Assembly (NCBI GenBank): GCA_947651335.1
Contig: CANSYV010000042.1
Span: forward strand, 1-8,998
DNA from: an uncultured Lachnospiraceae bacterium
GTDB lineage: Bacteria > Bacillota > Clostridia > Lachnospirales > Lachnospiraceae
Length of the DNA: 8,998 nt
Direction of reading: 5' to 3'
A model generated the notes under the pieces. The model searched no databases. It was not told the origin of the DNA and was given only the letters and a program-made list of their open reading frames with translations. Position numbers and translations under genes: made by a program. Below are positions 7,586 to 8,998 of the stretch, in pieces; position 1 is the stretch's first letter, and every line of letters begins with the position of its first letter.

Positions 7586-8725
7586 TCATCTGATTTTTTC
7601 CATAAGTTCCCTGGCATTTGCCGTCTCTCCCAGATATCCCCGGATACTGGAAAAAAACACCGCTCCCAGCTGGATTTCTCCATAGGAGCGGTGCTCAAGA
7701 TAAAATTGGATCTGATTTGCCGCCAATTTCATCGTCTGTTCCAACACCTGCTCCCGTTCCAGAATATCCAGTGCTTCATCTGTCGTCTTTGTCTGTAAAA
7801 CCTCGAGTGCCCCCTCTCTGGAAATCCCAGCCCGCAGCGCATTGGCGGCCATCAATTCACATCTGCAGTCCGCGCAGTGGGAATGGGTATTCATAATTCC
7901 CCCTGCCACTTTAATCAGCTTACCAATATGGCCCACAAACAAAATACCCAGAACCCCTTTCTCCACTGCCATATCTATGGTTTCCCCAATAAAATTACTG
8001 CATTTCATATTCTTTTCAAAGGGCAGGGAAAGATGTTCCTTCAAAAAAGCCTCCCCGTAATTTCCCGGTGTCACCAAAAGCACCTGGTTTCCCTGGGCAA
8101 TGCGCACATTCATTTCCACTTCAATACTTTTGATTAAGGCCTGTTCACTCATAGGCTCCACAATCCCTGTGGTCCCCAATATAGAAATACCGCCCTCAAT
8201 ACCCAGGCGGGGATTAAACGTCTTCTTTGCCGTCTCCCGGCCCCTGGGAACCGTAATCAGCACCGAGAGGCCGCCCTGATAACCAAACTGCCCGCACACT
8301 TCCTCCACGGCACCTGCAATCATACTGCGGGGAACCCGGTTAATGGCCGCGGCCCCAGGCGGCTGGTCAAGTCCCGGCACAGTCACACGCCCCACCCCAT
8401 GTCCGCCCTCTATCTGTATCCCCGGCTGGCTGCTGAAAGATACCTTTGCACAGATTAACAGCCCATGGGTGGTGTCCGGGTCGTCTCCTGCATCCTTCAC
8501 CACACCGCAGGATACACTGTCCGCCTCCCTGCTGATCTCCTCCAGGGACAGCCTCAGCAGAATTCCTTTGGGTGTCATCAGCTCCACCTGCCCGGTCTGT
8601 TCTCCCCCCAGAAGCATCAGCGCCGCCCCTTTGGCCGCAGCTGCCGCACAGGAGCCTGTAGTATAGCCTCTCCGCAGTTTTTTATTGTTTTTTCTTACAT
8701 ATTCCTCTTCTGCCAGCAGACTCAC
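7586..8725 (-). CDS. cbiD: Cobalt-precorrin-5B C1-methyltransferase CbiD
   Basis: SAM-dependent C1-methyltransferase specific to the anaerobic pathway. It converts cobalt-precorrin-5B to cobalt-precorrin-6A and is unrelated in fold to CbiF/CbiH-type methylases. The 379-aa protein shows the family signature RRGYTTGSCAAAAAKG (18-33), then VKDAGDDPDTTHG (76-88), GHGVGRVTVPGLDQPPGAAA (108-127), GIEGGISILGTTGIVEPMSE (175-194) and FVGHIGKLIKVAGGIMNTHS (263-282), followed by a Cys-rich HCADCRCE (283-290). The start codon is GTG (8725-8723). It has AGGGGG 6 nt upstream, and an in-frame stop at 8749-8747 leaves no room for a longer ATG-started form. It is the first gene after the promoter at 8752-8780 and so probably leads the transcript. 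It ends 24 nt before cbiF. Confidence 0.97.
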   Translation of the reverse strand: MSLLAEEEYVRKNNKKLRRGYTTGSCAAAAAKGAALMLLGGEQTGQVELMTPKGILLRLSLEEISREADSVSCGVVKDAGDDPDTTHGLLICAKVSFSSQPGIQIEGGHGVGRVTVPGLDQPPGAAAINRVPRSMIAGAVEEVCGQFGYQGGLSVLITVPRGRETAKKTFNPRLGIEGGISILGTTGIVEPMSEQALIKSIEVEMNVRIAQGNQVLLVTPGNYGEAFLKEHLSLPFEKNMKCSNFIGETIDMAVEKGVLGILFVGHIGKLIKVAGGIMNTHSHCADCRCELMAANALRAGISREGALEVLQTKTTDEALDILEREQVLEQTMKLAANQIQFYLEHRSYGEIQLGAVFFSSIRGYLGETANARELMEKIR

Positions 8726-8731
8726 AAACTT

Positions 8732-8737
8732 CCCCCT
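8732..8737 (-). promoter_or_regulatory. Shine-Dalgarno of cbiD
   Basis: AGGGGG within AAGGGGGAAG lies 6 nt before the GTG start of cbiD. This supports the non-ATG start. Confidence 0.8.
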
Positions 8738-8751
8738 TATATACTTTCATT

Positions 8752-8780
8752 ATTATATAGTTACGGCTTTTAAAAGTCAA
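8752..8780 (-). promoter_or_regulatory. Sigma-A-type promoter of the cbi operon
   Basis: On the minus strand TTGACT (8780-8775) and TATAAT (8757-8752) are separated by exactly 17 bp: five of six bases match at -35 and all six at -10. Transcription would start near 8744-8746, leaving a leader of about 20 nt before the cbiD GTG. The -35 box overlaps the TGA stop of the upstream gene. A 10-bp perfect palindrome CTTTTAAAAG (8767-8776) straddles the end of the -35 box and the spacer. It could be an operator, but is equally plausible as chance in A/T-rich DNA. This is a sequence prediction only. Confidence 0.8.
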
Positions 8781-8998
8781 TGTTTCCCAAAGAAACGCCT
8801 CTTTTTCTTTTGCTGCTTCTGCCTGAACTCTATCCTGGGCTCCTGCTCTGAAGAATCTTCTTTCAGATCTGTCAGCATGGAATTAATATCTGTCAGCTTC
8901 AGCTGGTCCAGCTGATAAATCAGAGACTTATGAATCCAGGTCTGATAGTCCATCTCTTCCTGGCTGTGCTTCCTCTTCCACTCATCAAAATCTTTGTG
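8777..8998 (-). CDS. Unidentified protein, C-terminal 73 residues (runs in from the right edge)
   Basis: An open frame enters at 8998 and stops at TGA 8779-8777. It reads HKDFDEWKRKHSQEE at the edge, then two probably helical stretches (DYQTWIHKSLIYQLDQLKL, LTDINSMLTDLKED), an acidic Ser/Glu linker (DSSEQEP) and a strongly basic end (RQKQQKKKRRFFGKH). The basic tail could contact nucleic acid or membrane phospholipid, but that is only a guess. I do not recognise the family. A start inside the window (Met at residue 16 of the visible part, 58 aa) is possible, but I see no clear reason to prefer it to a longer gene. It shares the strand with the cbi operon. No strong terminator follows its stop, so read-through into cbiD is possible. 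Confidence 0.6.
   Translation of the reverse strand, partial: HKDFDEWKRKHSQEEMDYQTWIHKSLIYQLDQLKLTDINSMLTDLKEDSSEQEPRIEFRQKQQKKKRRFFGKH

Noticed and set aside
6842..7798. 318-codon open frame on the plus strand
   Set aside because: It runs antisense across cbiF and the end of cbiD, both of which have clear family motifs. Its translation is rich in His, Cys and Ser with no recognisable domain, as expected of a shadow frame.
8682..8750. 22-codon ORF (MKVYKGEVCES...) overlapping the cbiD start out of frame, as a possible leader peptide
   Set aside because: Its ATG would lie just upstream of the predicted transcription start, it has no Shine-Dalgarno, and it runs into cbiD in another frame.
8782..8796. 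Inverted repeat GTTTC-5 nt-GAAAC as a terminator of the upstream gene
   Set aside because: The stem is only 5 bp, AT-rich, lies inside the coding end and lacks a following U-tract on the minus strand. It would not be an effective intrinsic terminator.
8685..8915. 76-codon open frame on the plus strand over the promoter region
   Set aside because: It spans the opposite strand of the cbiD start, the promoter and the end of the upstream gene, with a Phe/Ser/Cys-rich composition and no domain. It is a shadow frame.

Overview
The window carries most of an anaerobic (cobalt-early) cobalamin (vitamin B12) biosynthesis operon. All genes are on the minus strand, so transcription runs from right to left. 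The gene set (cbiD, cbiG, cbiH, cbiT and so on), roughly balanced base composition, strong purine-rich Shine-Dalgarno sites and protein style fit a gut-type anaerobic Firmicute, most likely Clostridia/Lachnospiraceae. That placement is an inference; the sequence alone does not fix genus or species.

Layout in transcription order. At the right edge (8998-8777) is the 3' end of an unrecognised gene with a lysine/arginine-rich tail. Its stop codon overlaps the -35 box of a near-consensus sigma-A promoter (TTGACT, 17 bp, TATAAT; 8780-8752). The promoter sits just before cbiD, with a predicted leader of only about 20 nt. Then follow cbiD (8725-7586, GTG start), cbiF (7561-6797), cbiG (6768-5725), cbiH (5695-4964), a three-domain cbiJ-cbiE-cbiT fusion (4971-2965), cbiA (2968-1559), cbiB (1562-579) and the first 194 codons of cobD (582 to the left edge). 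The first four cbi genes are separated by gaps of 24-29 nt, each with its own Shine-Dalgarno region. From cbiH onward every junction overlaps (8, 4, 4 and 4 nt), which suggests translational coupling. No gene-free stretch reaches 300 bases.

Pathway logic. CbiH, CbiF, CbiG, CbiD, CbiJ, CbiT and CbiE together cover cobalt-precorrin-3 to cobalt-precorrin-8 without a gap. CbiA amidates the a and c side chains of cobyrinate. CobD makes aminopropanol phosphate, and CbiB attaches it to adenosylcobyric acid. Not present here are the chelatase (cbiK/cbiX), cbiL, cbiC, the adenosyltransferase, cbiP and the nucleotide-loop genes (cobU/cobS/cobC). They could lie beyond either edge or elsewhere in the genome.

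I found no mobile element, CRISPR array, RNA gene, phage gene or clearly new system. The points most worth a second look are the J-E-T triple fusion, a strong promoter with no room for a cobalamin riboswitch directly before cbiD, and the unknown upstream gene.
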